This document shows positions 1 through 8,116 of a DNA stretch of 64,000 nucleotides, piece after piece. The position numbers were made by a program, and so were the translations under genes. Origin of the DNA: Lysobacter sp. M2-1 (GTDB lineage Bacteria; Pseudomonadota; Gammaproteobacteria; Xanthomonadales; Xanthomonadaceae). The stretch is from positions 341,439 to 405,438 of the forward strand of contig NZ_JAKPBU010000005.1 of assembly GCF_022662495.1 (NCBI RefSeq), given 5' to 3'. The notes beneath the pieces are model-generated. The model was not told the origin of the DNA and made no database searches. It was given only the letters and a program-made list of their open reading frames with translations. Position 1 is the stretch's first letter; the number at the start of each line of letters is the position of its first letter.

Positions 1-2982
1 GGTTTCAGCCGCCAGGCGAGGCGTTCGGCCATGGCGCTCGCCATTGCCGCCTTCCTCAGCGCCAACGCGCACGCGCAGGAGGCGGCCCAGGCTCCTGCCG
101 ACGCCGAGCAGGACAGCGAGGATGTGAAGGAGTTCGACGCGGTCATCGTGACCGGCATCCGTGGTTCCATCTACCGGGCGCAGGACATCAAGCGCGACGC
201 CGATACCTTTGTCGATTCGGTCACCGCGGAGGACATCGGCGCGCTGCCCGACCGCAGCGTCACCGAAACGCTCTCGCGCATCCCCGGCGTGACCATCGAC
301 CGCTTCCTCTCGGCGGGCGATCCGGAACACCCCTCCGCCGAAGGCAGCGGCGTGCAGGTCCGCGGCATGACCCAGGTGCGTTCCGAACTCAACGGCCGCG
401 ACACTTTCTCGGCGAACGGTGGCCGTTCCATCGGCTTCCAGGACGTGCCCTCAGAACTGATGGCCGGCGTCGACGTGTACAAGAACCAGAAGGCCGAGAT
501 GATCGAGGGTGGCCTCGGCGGCACCGTCGACCTGCGCACCTTCAAGCCGTTCGACTTCGACGGCCAGAGGATCGCTGCCAGCGTCAGCGAGAACTACGGC
601 AACTTCTCCGAACAGTACAAGCCGTCCGCTTCCGCGCTGTACAGCAACCACTGGGAAACCGACTTCGGCAAGGTCGGCTTCCTGGTCGATGTCGCGCATT
701 CGGAACTCGCCACCCGCACCGACGGCATGTTCGTGCGGCCGTTCTTCGAGACCGACAACACCGATGTCGACGGCGACGGCACCAACGAGCGACTCTGGCT
801 GCCGCGCGGCGCCGACTGGCGCACGCTGGATTTCGAACGCGAACGCCAGGGCGTCTACCTCGCCCTGCAATGGCAACCCAGCGACGACGTCGAGCTACAC
901 GCCACTGGCTTCCAGAGCCGGTACGACGAGCTCTGGTTCGAGGACGCCATCTTCGTCGGCAACGATCCCACCGCGGTCAGGATCGACACCAGCCAGCCGT
1001 TCGAACTGGATGGCGGCGTGTTCCGCTCGGGCCGGCTCGTCCAGGACGGCAATATCCCCATGGGCACGGACATCCGCGCCTCGAACAGCAACTCCAAGGT
1101 CACCGACTTCTCCCTCGGCCTGAAGTGGACGCTCACCGACAGCACCGAACTGACGACCGAACTGCAGTACGTCAAGGCGGAGACCCGGAGGCTGGATTCC
1201 ACGGTCTCGCTCGGCATCAACGTGCCCTATATCGACGTCGACCTCACCGGCGGCACGCCGTCGGTCGGCATCGACCAAGAGTTCACGGGAAACCCCGCCA
1301 ACTATTACTGGGGTTTCACCATGGACCATCGCGACGACAACGTCGCCGACCAGCTGGCCTGGCGCGCCGACCTCAAGCACAGCTTCGACAACGGCTTCTT
1401 CCGTGCGATCAAGTTCGGCGTGCGCCTGACCGATCGTTCCGCCACCAGCCGGGATACCGGCTACGACTGGCAAGCGGTGTTCCAGCCCTGGATGCAGTGG
1501 TGGGCCCTGCCGGGCGACCAGCCGCTGCCGGGACTGGACCTCAACGACGTAGTCAACGGCAGCCTGACGCACCTCAACACCTTCGACAATTTCTACCGCG
1601 GCGATGTCAATGTACCGGGCTCCTTCTTCGCGCCCGTGCTGGACACTGCGCTCGGGTTCCCGGGCAGCTATCTGGACATCCACGAGGCCGCCACCCCGTA
1701 CTACAGCTGCTGCTATGGGCAGATCACGCCGCGGAACATCCGCGATCCGCAGTGGACCAACGTGCAGAACGAGAGCACCACCGCCGCCTACGCGATGCTG
1801 GATTTCGCGCTGGACAGCATTCGTTTGGACGGCAATGTCGGCGTGCGCGCGGTGCGCACCGAGAATGCCGCCAAGGGGTTCCTGGTCTATCCGAGCCAAA
1901 TCGCTGCGCCGTATCTGGGTGCCGGTGAATCGGAGCCGATCAACGCCAGCAATTCCTATACCGACGTGCTGCCCAGCCTGAACGTGCGCTGGGAGCCGAT
2001 CGACAACCTGATCGTGCGTTTCGCCGCATCCAAGGCCATCGCCCGGCCGGCGTTCAGCGACATGCAGGCCTACCGAATCCTCAGCGCCAGCGTCAATGAC
2101 GACAACATGGTCGGTGGGGTGAGGTGCGAGGACATCAGAATCGGGGATCCGGATGATCCCGCTGACGATGTGACGGTTTTGCCTGCCGGGTGTCTGGACC
2201 TGACAGGCGGTTCCACCGACAACCCCTACCTGGAGCCGATGAAGGCCAACCAATTCGATCTGTCGCTGGAGTGGTATTTCGATCCGGACAAGGGCGGCAT
2301 GGCCTGGGTCAACTTCTTCCACAAGGACATCAAGGACTACTTCCGCAACCAGGCGCAGCTGGTGACATATCCGGGCGCCGACGGCAACGACTACGAGTAC
2401 CTGGTTACGCAGACCATCAACACCGGCACCGCGCGCATCCAGGGTGCGGAGATCGGCTGGACCCAGTTCTTCGACTTCCTGCCGGCGCCGTTCGACGGCT
2501 TCGGAATCGCGGCGAACTACACCTACATCGACAGCTCGACCGACGTGCCGATCGAAGCGGATGCGGACCCGGTCGATACCGATGGCTCGAGGTACGGCGA
2601 GATGCCGGCCGACGGCCTGTCCAAGAACTCCTACAACGTGGCCGCGTTCTACGAGAAGGGCCCCTGGCAGATCCGCCTGGCCTACAACTGGCGCAGCGAG
2701 TACCTGCTGGGGATCGGCGCCAACGGCTACAACGGCACCAACGACAACCTCGCTGGCGAAACCGTTGCCTGGAAACTGCCGGTGTACAGCGACGAGTACG
2801 GACAGCTGGACGGTTCGATCTTCTACAGCATCAACGACAACGTCAAGATCGGCCTGGAGATGAACAACCTCAATAACGCCGAGCAGCGCACGATCATGGA
2901 GCAGAATGGAGGCGGACGGCGGGTCACTTCCTGGTACGTGAACGACACGCGCTATGCGGCGACACTGCGCGTGCAGTTCTGA
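1..2982 (+). CDS. TonB-dependent outer-membrane receptor (5' partial)
   Basis: Outer-membrane beta-barrel receptor that would import oligosaccharides with TonB-ExbBD energy. The first in-frame ATG is at 31, but the frame is open back to base 1 and reads GFSRQARRSA before it. This gives a typical signal peptide n-region, hydrophobic core (MALAIAAFLSANAHAQ) and AxA-Q cleavage site, so the true start lies upstream of the window. The plug domain starts near VIVTGIRGS and has the usual LSRIPGVTI and VQVRGM motifs. The C-terminal strand ends in aromatic RVQF. The visible length of 993 residues fits the TonB-dependent transducer-less receptors of the TIGR01782 type, common in xanthomonads. It sits directly upstream of the glycoside hydrolase operon on the same strand, so xyloglucan oligosaccharides are the inferred ligand. 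Family is certain; substrate is inferred from context only. Confidence 0.93.
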   Translation, partial: GFSRQARRSAMALAIAAFLSANAHAQEAAQAPADAEQDSEDVKEFDAVIVTGIRGSIYRAQDIKRDADTFVDSVTAEDIGALPDRSVTETLSRIPGVTIDRFLSAGDPEHPSAEGSGVQVRGMTQVRSELNGRDTFSANGGRSIGFQDVPSELMAGVDVYKNQKAEMIEGGLGGTVDLRTFKPFDFDGQRIAASVSENYGNFSEQYKPSASALYSNHWETDFGKVGFLVDVAHSELATRTDGMFVRPFFETDNTDVDGDGTNERLWLPRGADWRTLDFERERQGVYLALQWQPSDDVELHATGFQSRYDELWFEDAIFVGNDPTAVRIDTSQPFELDGGVFRSGRLVQDGNIPMGTDIRASNSNSKVTDFSLGLKWTLTDSTELTTELQYVKAETRRLDSTVSLGINVPYIDVDLTGGTPSVGIDQEFTGNPANYYWGFTMDHRDDNVADQLAWRADLKHSFDNGFFRAIKFGVRLTDRSATSRDTGYDWQAVFQPWMQWWALPGDQPLPGLDLNDVVNGSLTHLNTFDNFYRGDVNVPGSFFAPVLDTALGFPGSYLDIHEAATPYYSCCYGQITPRNIRDPQWTNVQNESTTAAYAMLDFALDSIRLDGNVGVRAVRTENAAKGFLVYPSQIAAPYLGAGESEPINASNSYTDVLPSLNVRWEPIDNLIVRFAASKAIARPAFSDMQAYRILSASVNDDNMVGGVRCEDIRIGDPDDPADDVTVLPAGCLDLTGGSTDNPYLEPMKANQFDLSLEWYFDPDKGGMAWVNFFHKDIKDYFRNQAQLVTYPGADGNDYEYLVTQTINTGTARIQGAEIGWTQFFDFLPAPFDGFGIAANYTYIDSSTDVPIEADADPVDTDGSRYGEMPADGLSKNSYNVAAFYEKGPWQIRLAYNWRSEYLLGIGANGYNGTNDNLAGETVAWKLPVYSDEYGQLDGSIFYSINDNVKIGLEMNNLNNAEQRTIMEQNGGGRRVTSWYVNDTRYAATLRVQF

Positions 2983-2996
2983 GGTGTAGAACGGTG

Positions 2997-3021
2997 GGAA
3001 GGGGAGACGTTCTCCCCTTCC
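2997..3021 (+). terminator. Hairpin terminator after the TonB receptor
   Basis: A perfect 11-bp stem (GGAAGGGGAGA / TCTCCCCTTCC) closes a 3-base CGT loop 14 bases after the receptor stop. No U tract follows, so termination may be partial or only 3'-end protective. It separates receptor mRNA from the hydrolase operon. Confidence 0.6.
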
Positions 3022-3160
3022 TAGCCCGCTGGGTCTGGCCGTTCCATACCGTCGACGACCATGTCCGGATCGTGGGCCACCTGGCAGTCTGGCGTTGACG
3101 CCAGTGCTGCGCGCGGTTGGTGAGAGGGAGCGCGCATGCAGACGTGTCTCCTGGAGCGAA

Positions 3161-3182
3161 TGTAGAAGCGACGCGAGTCGCG
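3161..3182 (+). repeat. REP-like element, GTAGGAGCG family (diverged)
   Basis: TGTAGAAGCGACGCGAGTCG followed by CG resembles the head and stem of the dispersed xanthomonad REP seen better preserved at 54080-54162. The stem is GCGAC (3168-3172) / GTCGC (3177-3181) around a GCGA loop. Single copy here, without a mirrored partner. Confidence 0.5.
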
Positions 3183-3214
3183 TTCTTTTCTGAAACGACG
3201 AAGTAATCATCAGA

Positions 3215-3262
3215 CCAACAACGAGCAGACGTCTCGCTCTTGCAGGCGAGCTTCGTTGTTGG
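3215..3262 (+). promoter_or_regulatory. Nested hairpin in the leader of the hydrolase operon
   Basis: Outer arms CCAACAACGA (3215-3224) and TCGTTGTTGG (3253-3262) are perfectly complementary over 10 bp. Inside, CTCGC (3233-3237) pairs with GCGAG (3246-3250). The structure ends 18 bases before the ATG of the GH3 gene at 3281, where only a weak ribosome site is visible. It could be a leader RNA structure affecting operon expression, or a regulator-binding inverted repeat. Function unknown. Confidence 0.45.
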
Positions 3263-3280
3263 CGGGAATCCAGTGACCGC

Positions 3281-5893
3281 ATGAAGCCGACAAATCCCCC
3301 GACGTCCGCACTTCCGACACGACCGATCGCACTGTTAGTAACGATCCTGCTCACCGCGGCGCCGATGCTGGGCGGCTGCGAACGGCAGCCCGCGACTACG
3401 CAGAATGAAGCGGCGGCGCCAAAAGCAGCGGTGGCAGGCGTCACCGATCCGGCACTGTGGCCCAAGGCGGCGAGCCGTGGCTTGAAGAATGCGGAAACCG
3501 AAGCGTTCGTCGAGCAGCTGCTGGCGAAGATGAGCCTGGAGGAAAAGGTCGGCCAGATGGTGCAGGGCGATACGTCCAGCGTGCGGCCGGAGGATCTGAG
3601 GAAGTACCCGCTCGGGTCGATCCTGGCTGGCGGCAGCTCGCCGCCGCTGGGAGCGCCCGACCGTTCGCCGGCAGGGCCGTGGGTGGAAACCGCACGCGCC
3701 TACCGCGCCGTCTCGCTCGAACAGCGCGAAGGCCACGTGCCGATCCCGGTGATGTTCGGCATCGACGCGGTGCACGGCAACAACAACGTGATCGGCGCGG
3801 TGATCTTTCCGCACAACATCGGGCTGGGTGCCGCCAACGATCCCGGCCTGATCCAGCGCATCGGCGCGGCCACCGCCGCCGAAACCGCAGCCGCCGGATT
3901 CGACTGGGCGTTCGGACCCACGCTCGCCGTGCCGCAGAACGATGGCTGGGGCCGTGCCTACGAAGGCTATTCCGAGGATCCCGACCTGGTCCGTCGCTAT
4001 GCCGGCCCGATGGTGCGCGGGCTGCAGGGCGAACCCGGCGCATCGCTGCCGCTGCAGCAGGGCCACGTCGCGTCTTCGCCCAAGCATTTCCTCGGCGATG
4101 GCGGCACGAAGGACGGCATGGACCAGGGCGACAACCTGTCCAGCGAGGCCGAACTGATCCGGATCCACGCCGCCGGGTATCCGGCCGCGATCGAAGCCGG
4201 CGCGATGACCGTGATGGCGTCGTTCTCGAGCTGGCAGGGCGTGAAGATGCACGGCAACAAGAGCCTGCTGACCGATGTGCTCAAGGGGCGCATGGGCTTC
4301 GACGGTTTCGTTGTCGGCGACTGGAACGGGCATGGCCAGATTCCCGGCTGCAGCAACGAGAACTGCGCGGCGACATTCAATGCCGGGCTGGACATGGCGA
4401 TGGCGCCGGACAGCTGGAAGGGCGTGTACGAAAGCCTGCTGGCGCAGGCACGCTCGGGCGAGGTGCCGATGGCGCGCATCGACGATGCGGTGCGCAGGAT
4501 CCTGCGGGTCAAGCATCGCCTTGGACTGTTCGATTCCGCGCGCCCGTGGGAAGGCAAGGCCGGGGTGATCGGTGCGCCGGAGCATCGCGCAGTAGCGCGG
4601 GAAGCAGTGCGTAAGTCGCTGGTGTTGCTGAAGAACAACGGCGGCGTGCTGCCGATCAAGCCATCGGCGAAGGTGCTGGTGGCCGGCTCCGGTGCCGACG
4701 ACATCGGCCAGCAGAGCGGTGGCTGGACGCTGTCCTGGCAAGGGACGGGCAACCAGCGCAGCGATTTCCCCAATGCGCAGACCATCTTCGAGGGCCTGCG
4801 CGAAGCGTTGGCCGCCGCCGGCGGACAGGCCGAGCTCGGCATCGACGGGACGTTCAAGCAGCGCCCCGACGTGGCCATCGTTGTCTATGGCGAAACCCCG
4901 TACGCGGAGATGGCCGGCGACCTGCAGACACTCGAATTCCAGCCCGGCGAAAAGCAGGACCTGGCCTTGCTGAGGAAGCTGAAGGCGCAGGGCATTCCGG
5001 TGGTGTCCGTCTTCCTGTCGGGGCGGCCGCTGTGGGTGAATCCCGAACTCAATGCGTCCGATGCCTTCGTCGCCGCGTGGCTGCCGGGCACGGAAGGCGG
5101 CGGCATCGCCGACGTGCTCGTCGCCGGCGCCGACGGCAAGCCGCGGCACGACTTCCACGGCAGATTGTCGTTCTCCTGGCCACGCACTGCGGCGCAGCTT
5201 GAGTTGAACAAGGGCCAGCCTGACTACGAGCCCCTGTTCGCCCTGGGCCATGGTCTGGATTACGGGTCCACCACCACGCTACCGGTTCTGCCCGAAGTAT
5301 CCGGCGTCAATGCAGCGACCACCAACGCGGGCAACTACTACCGCCGCGGCCGCACACCACCGCCATGGCGGCTGGCACTGCGCGAGGACGGAAAGGCGAC
5401 GGTCGTCGAAGGCAACCGCACGGCCTCCGCCAGCGGCGCGCTGTCGCTCGAGGCGGTCGATGCCAACGGCCTGCAGGAAGGCGGGCGCCGGCTGCGCTGG
5501 AACGGCAGCGGCGAGGCCGAAGCGGCGATCATCGGCAGCGCCGATGCCGGGCCGCTGGATCTGCAGCGCCAGGCCAATGCCGACATGGTGCTGCAGGTCC
5601 AATATCGCGTCGATGCGGCGCCCAAGGGTCCGGTCACCATGGCGATGGGCTGCGCTGGTGCGGACGATGCGCCCTGTCGCGGCACGGTCGACGTCACGGC
5701 GCTGCTGAAGGCCGCGCCGGTGGGACAGTGGCGCACCGCGAAGATCAGGCTGACCTGCTTCCGCAAGGCGGGGACCGACATGGCCCGCGTCGACGAACCC
5801 TTCGTGCTGGGCACGGCTGCGGCGCTGGATCTGTCGTTCGCGGAGGTACGCCTGGTCGCGGATCCGACCGACGCGGTGTGCCCGGGGCAGTGA
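3281..5893 (+). CDS. GH3 family exo-beta-1,4-glucosidase lipoprotein
   Basis: Glycoside hydrolase family 3 enzyme, 870 residues, predicted to release glucose from the non-reducing end of unsubstituted cello- or xyloglucan-derived oligosaccharides. The N-terminus has a hydrophobic stretch ending in a lipobox (APMLGGC), so it is probably a lipoprotein facing the periplasm or surface. The (alpha/beta)8 domain contains the nucleophile motif VVGDWNG with Asp347. The second domain carries KHFLGDG upstream and the GTEGGGIADVL region typical of the ExoI/ExoP group, which supplies the acid/base. About 150 C-terminal residues form an extra beta-sandwich like the ExoP C-terminal domain. It is the first gene of the tight hydrolase operon; its TGA overlaps the GTG start of the next gene (GTGA, 5890-5893). 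Family is secure; exact linkage is inferred from context. Confidence 0.92.
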   Translation: MKPTNPPTSALPTRPIALLVTILLTAAPMLGGCERQPATTQNEAAAPKAAVAGVTDPALWPKAASRGLKNAETEAFVEQLLAKMSLEEKVGQMVQGDTSSVRPEDLRKYPLGSILAGGSSPPLGAPDRSPAGPWVETARAYRAVSLEQREGHVPIPVMFGIDAVHGNNNVIGAVIFPHNIGLGAANDPGLIQRIGAATAAETAAAGFDWAFGPTLAVPQNDGWGRAYEGYSEDPDLVRRYAGPMVRGLQGEPGASLPLQQGHVASSPKHFLGDGGTKDGMDQGDNLSSEAELIRIHAAGYPAAIEAGAMTVMASFSSWQGVKMHGNKSLLTDVLKGRMGFDGFVVGDWNGHGQIPGCSNENCAATFNAGLDMAMAPDSWKGVYESLLAQARSGEVPMARIDDAVRRILRVKHRLGLFDSARPWEGKAGVIGAPEHRAVAREAVRKSLVLLKNNGGVLPIKPSAKVLVAGSGADDIGQQSGGWTLSWQGTGNQRSDFPNAQTIFEGLREALAAAGGQAELGIDGTFKQRPDVAIVVYGETPYAEMAGDLQTLEFQPGEKQDLALLRKLKAQGIPVVSVFLSGRPLWVNPELNASDAFVAAWLPGTEGGGIADVLVAGADGKPRHDFHGRLSFSWPRTAAQLELNKGQPDYEPLFALGHGLDYGSTTTLPVLPEVSGVNAATTNAGNYYRRGRTPPPWRLALREDGKATVVEGNRTASASGALSLEAVDANGLQEGGRRLRWNGSGEAEAAIIGSADAGPLDLQRQANADMVLQVQYRVDAAPKGPVTMAMGCAGADDAPCRGTVDVTALLKAAPVGQWRTAKIRLTCFRKAGTDMARVDEPFVLGTAAALDLSFAEVRLVADPTDAVCPGQ

Positions 5894-8115
5894 AGGGATT
5901 CCGGGCAACCGCACTTGCCATTCTGATCGCTATTGCAGGCGTCGCGACCCGGCTGCACGCCGCCGAACAGGCAACGCCGTATACCTGGAACCATGTTCCC
6001 ATCGGCGGCGGGGGTTTCGTCAGCGGGCTGGTGTTCCATCCGCGCGAGCCGGGCCTGCTTTATGCACGCACCGACATCGGCGGCGCCTACCGCTGGGATG
6101 CGGCGTCGCGGCGATGGGTCGCGCTGACCGATGGCCTCGGCCTTGAAGACGTCAACCTGATGGGCATCGACGGCCTCGCCGTCGATCCGTCCGATCCCGA
6201 GCGCGTGTACCTTGCCGCCGGCACCTATACCCACGAACGCGCCGGCAATGCCGCGATCCTGCGTTCCTCCGACCGCGGCCGCAGCTTCGAGCGCACCAAT
6301 CTGCCGTTCAAGCTCGGCGGCAACGAAATGGGCCGGGGCAACGGCGAACGGCTCGCGGTCGATCCCAAGGATGGCCGGGTGCTGTTGCTGGGTTCGCGCA
6401 CCCACGGGCTGTGGCGCAGCGAAGATCGCGGCGTGCGTTGGCAGCGGGTGGATGGCTTTCCGGCGATCGCGACCTCGCCGTCGGCGAGTGCTTCGAACAA
6501 CCGTCGCACCCAGGCCATCGGCATCGTCTTCGTCGTGTTCGATCCGCAAAGCGCGGCATCGGAACGCGTTGAAGCCGGCACTCCGAGCCAGCGCATCTAC
6601 GCCGGCGTATCCACGCGCGAGATCAGTCTGTACGTCTCCGAGGATGCCGGCACGACCTGGTCGCCGGTGGCCGGCCAGCCGACCGGTTTGCGCCCGAACC
6701 ACATGGTGCGCTCCAGCGACGGCAGCTACTACCTCAGCTACGGCGACGAGCCCGGCCCGGACCGGATGCAGGACGGTGCGGTGTGGAAATACGAGCCCGC
6801 GCAGCAACGCTGGACCGAGATCACACCGGCGCCGCAGACGATCGACAGCGAGGGCGACGGCTTCGGCTGGGGCGCGGTCGCGGTGGATCCGCGCAACCCG
6901 CAGGCGCTGATCGCCAGCACATTCACCCGCTATGGCCCGCGCGACGAAATCTTCCGCAGCATCGACGGCGGCAGGAGCTGGAAACCGCTGTTTGAACATT
7001 CCGATTTCGATCATGGCGCCTCGCCGTGGACGGCGCAGGCGACGCCGCACTGGATGGCCGATGTCGAGATCGATCCGTTCGACAGCGATCGCGCGCTGTT
7101 CGTCACCGGCTACGGGGTCTGGGCATCGCGTAACCTCAGCGCATTCGAGCGTGGCGCTCGCGTGCAGTGGCGCTTCGAGAACGAAGGCCTGGAAGAAACC
7201 GTACCGCTGGCGTTGCTCAGCCCACCGCAGGGCGCGCCGCTGATCAGCGGCCTGGGCGATATCGACGGCTTCGTGCACGACAGGCTAGACCGGACCACTG
7301 TGCAGTTCGCCAGGCCGCCGCGCTACAGCAACACCGAGAGCATGGCCAACGCCGGTCAGGCACCGGAACTGATCGTGCGCAGCGGCCATTTTCACGACGA
7401 TCCGGGCAACGTGGTGCATGCGGCGTATTCGCGCGACGGCGGCCGCAGCTGGCGTGAGCTGGCGGGCGAACCGCCGGAAGGCGAGGGCGCCGGACAGGTC
7501 GCCATCACCGCCGATGGCAAACGGGTGCTTTGGCAGCCGCGCAGAGCCGGACACTGGCTGAGCGACGATTTCGGCGCGCATTGGCGCCGTGTCCTTGGCC
7601 TGCCACCGACTGCCGTGGTCGAAGCCGATCGGGTCGACCCGGAGCGTTTGTACGGCTTCGATCCAGCCGATGGCAGGCTCTACGTCAGCCGCAACGGCGG
7701 CTTGGAATTCGAATCGGCCGAACGCCCCGTCGGCGCGATCGGCGAGCGAGTCCGCGTACAGCTGCGTGCCGCACCCGGCCACAGCGGCCTGGTGTACATC
7801 GCTGCTTCATCGCGCGGACTGCTGCGGTTGGGCGCGAAAGGGCTGGAACGGCTGCCGGGCGTGGAGAACGCGCTGGCACTGGGCCTGGGCAAGCCGGAAC
7901 AAGAAGACGGCACGCCGACGCTGTTCGTCTACGGCCAGCTCGACGGCAAGGTCGGGCTGTACCGCTCCGGCGACGAGGGCCGCCACTGGACCCGCATCGA
8001 CGACGATGCGCATCGCTACGGCGAGGTCCGCCTCGTCGTCGGCGATCCGCGTGTGTACGGTCGTGTGTACCTGGGAACGCATGGACGGGGGATCGTGTAT
8101 GGCGATCCGCGTTGA
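5890..8115 (+). CDS. GH74 xyloglucanase
   Basis: Family 74 beta-propeller endo-xyloglucanase or oligoxyloglucan-specific hydrolase, 741 residues, exported. The chosen start is GTG at 5890, inside the stop codon of the preceding gene; it yields a clean signal peptide (VKGFRATALAILIAIAGVAT then LHAAEQ), whereas the longer open frame upstream is only antisense-like read-through. Conserved GH74 features are YARTDIGGAYRW near the N-terminus with candidate catalytic Asp62, repeated SxDxGxxW-type propeller blades (RSSDRGRSF, RSEDRGVRW, RSIDGGRSW, YSRDGGRSW), and GLGDIDGF with candidate catalytic Asp457. It has no carbohydrate-binding module. It would cut the xyloglucan backbone and so defines the locus. 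Spacing to the next gene is one base (TGA C ATG). Confidence 0.93.
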   Translation: MKGFRATALAILIAIAGVATRLHAAEQATPYTWNHVPIGGGGFVSGLVFHPREPGLLYARTDIGGAYRWDAASRRWVALTDGLGLEDVNLMGIDGLAVDPSDPERVYLAAGTYTHERAGNAAILRSSDRGRSFERTNLPFKLGGNEMGRGNGERLAVDPKDGRVLLLGSRTHGLWRSEDRGVRWQRVDGFPAIATSPSASASNNRRTQAIGIVFVVFDPQSAASERVEAGTPSQRIYAGVSTREISLYVSEDAGTTWSPVAGQPTGLRPNHMVRSSDGSYYLSYGDEPGPDRMQDGAVWKYEPAQQRWTEITPAPQTIDSEGDGFGWGAVAVDPRNPQALIASTFTRYGPRDEIFRSIDGGRSWKPLFEHSDFDHGASPWTAQATPHWMADVEIDPFDSDRALFVTGYGVWASRNLSAFERGARVQWRFENEGLEETVPLALLSPPQGAPLISGLGDIDGFVHDRLDRTTVQFARPPRYSNTESMANAGQAPELIVRSGHFHDDPGNVVHAAYSRDGGRSWRELAGEPPEGEGAGQVAITADGKRVLWQPRRAGHWLSDDFGAHWRRVLGLPPTAVVEADRVDPERLYGFDPADGRLYVSRNGGLEFESAERPVGAIGERVRVQLRAAPGHSGLVYIAASSRGLLRLGAKGLERLPGVENALALGLGKPEQEDGTPTLFVYGQLDGKVGLYRSGDEGRHWTRIDDDAHRYGEVRLVVGDPRVYGRVYLGTHGRGIVYGDPR

Positions 8116-8116
8116 C

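Noticed and set aside
895..3465. Long minus-strand open frame (856 codons) across the TonB receptor
   Set aside because: Antisense to a gene with clear receptor motifs; composition is His/Arg/Val-rich as expected from a mirrored high-GC third-position bias, and no domain is recognisable.
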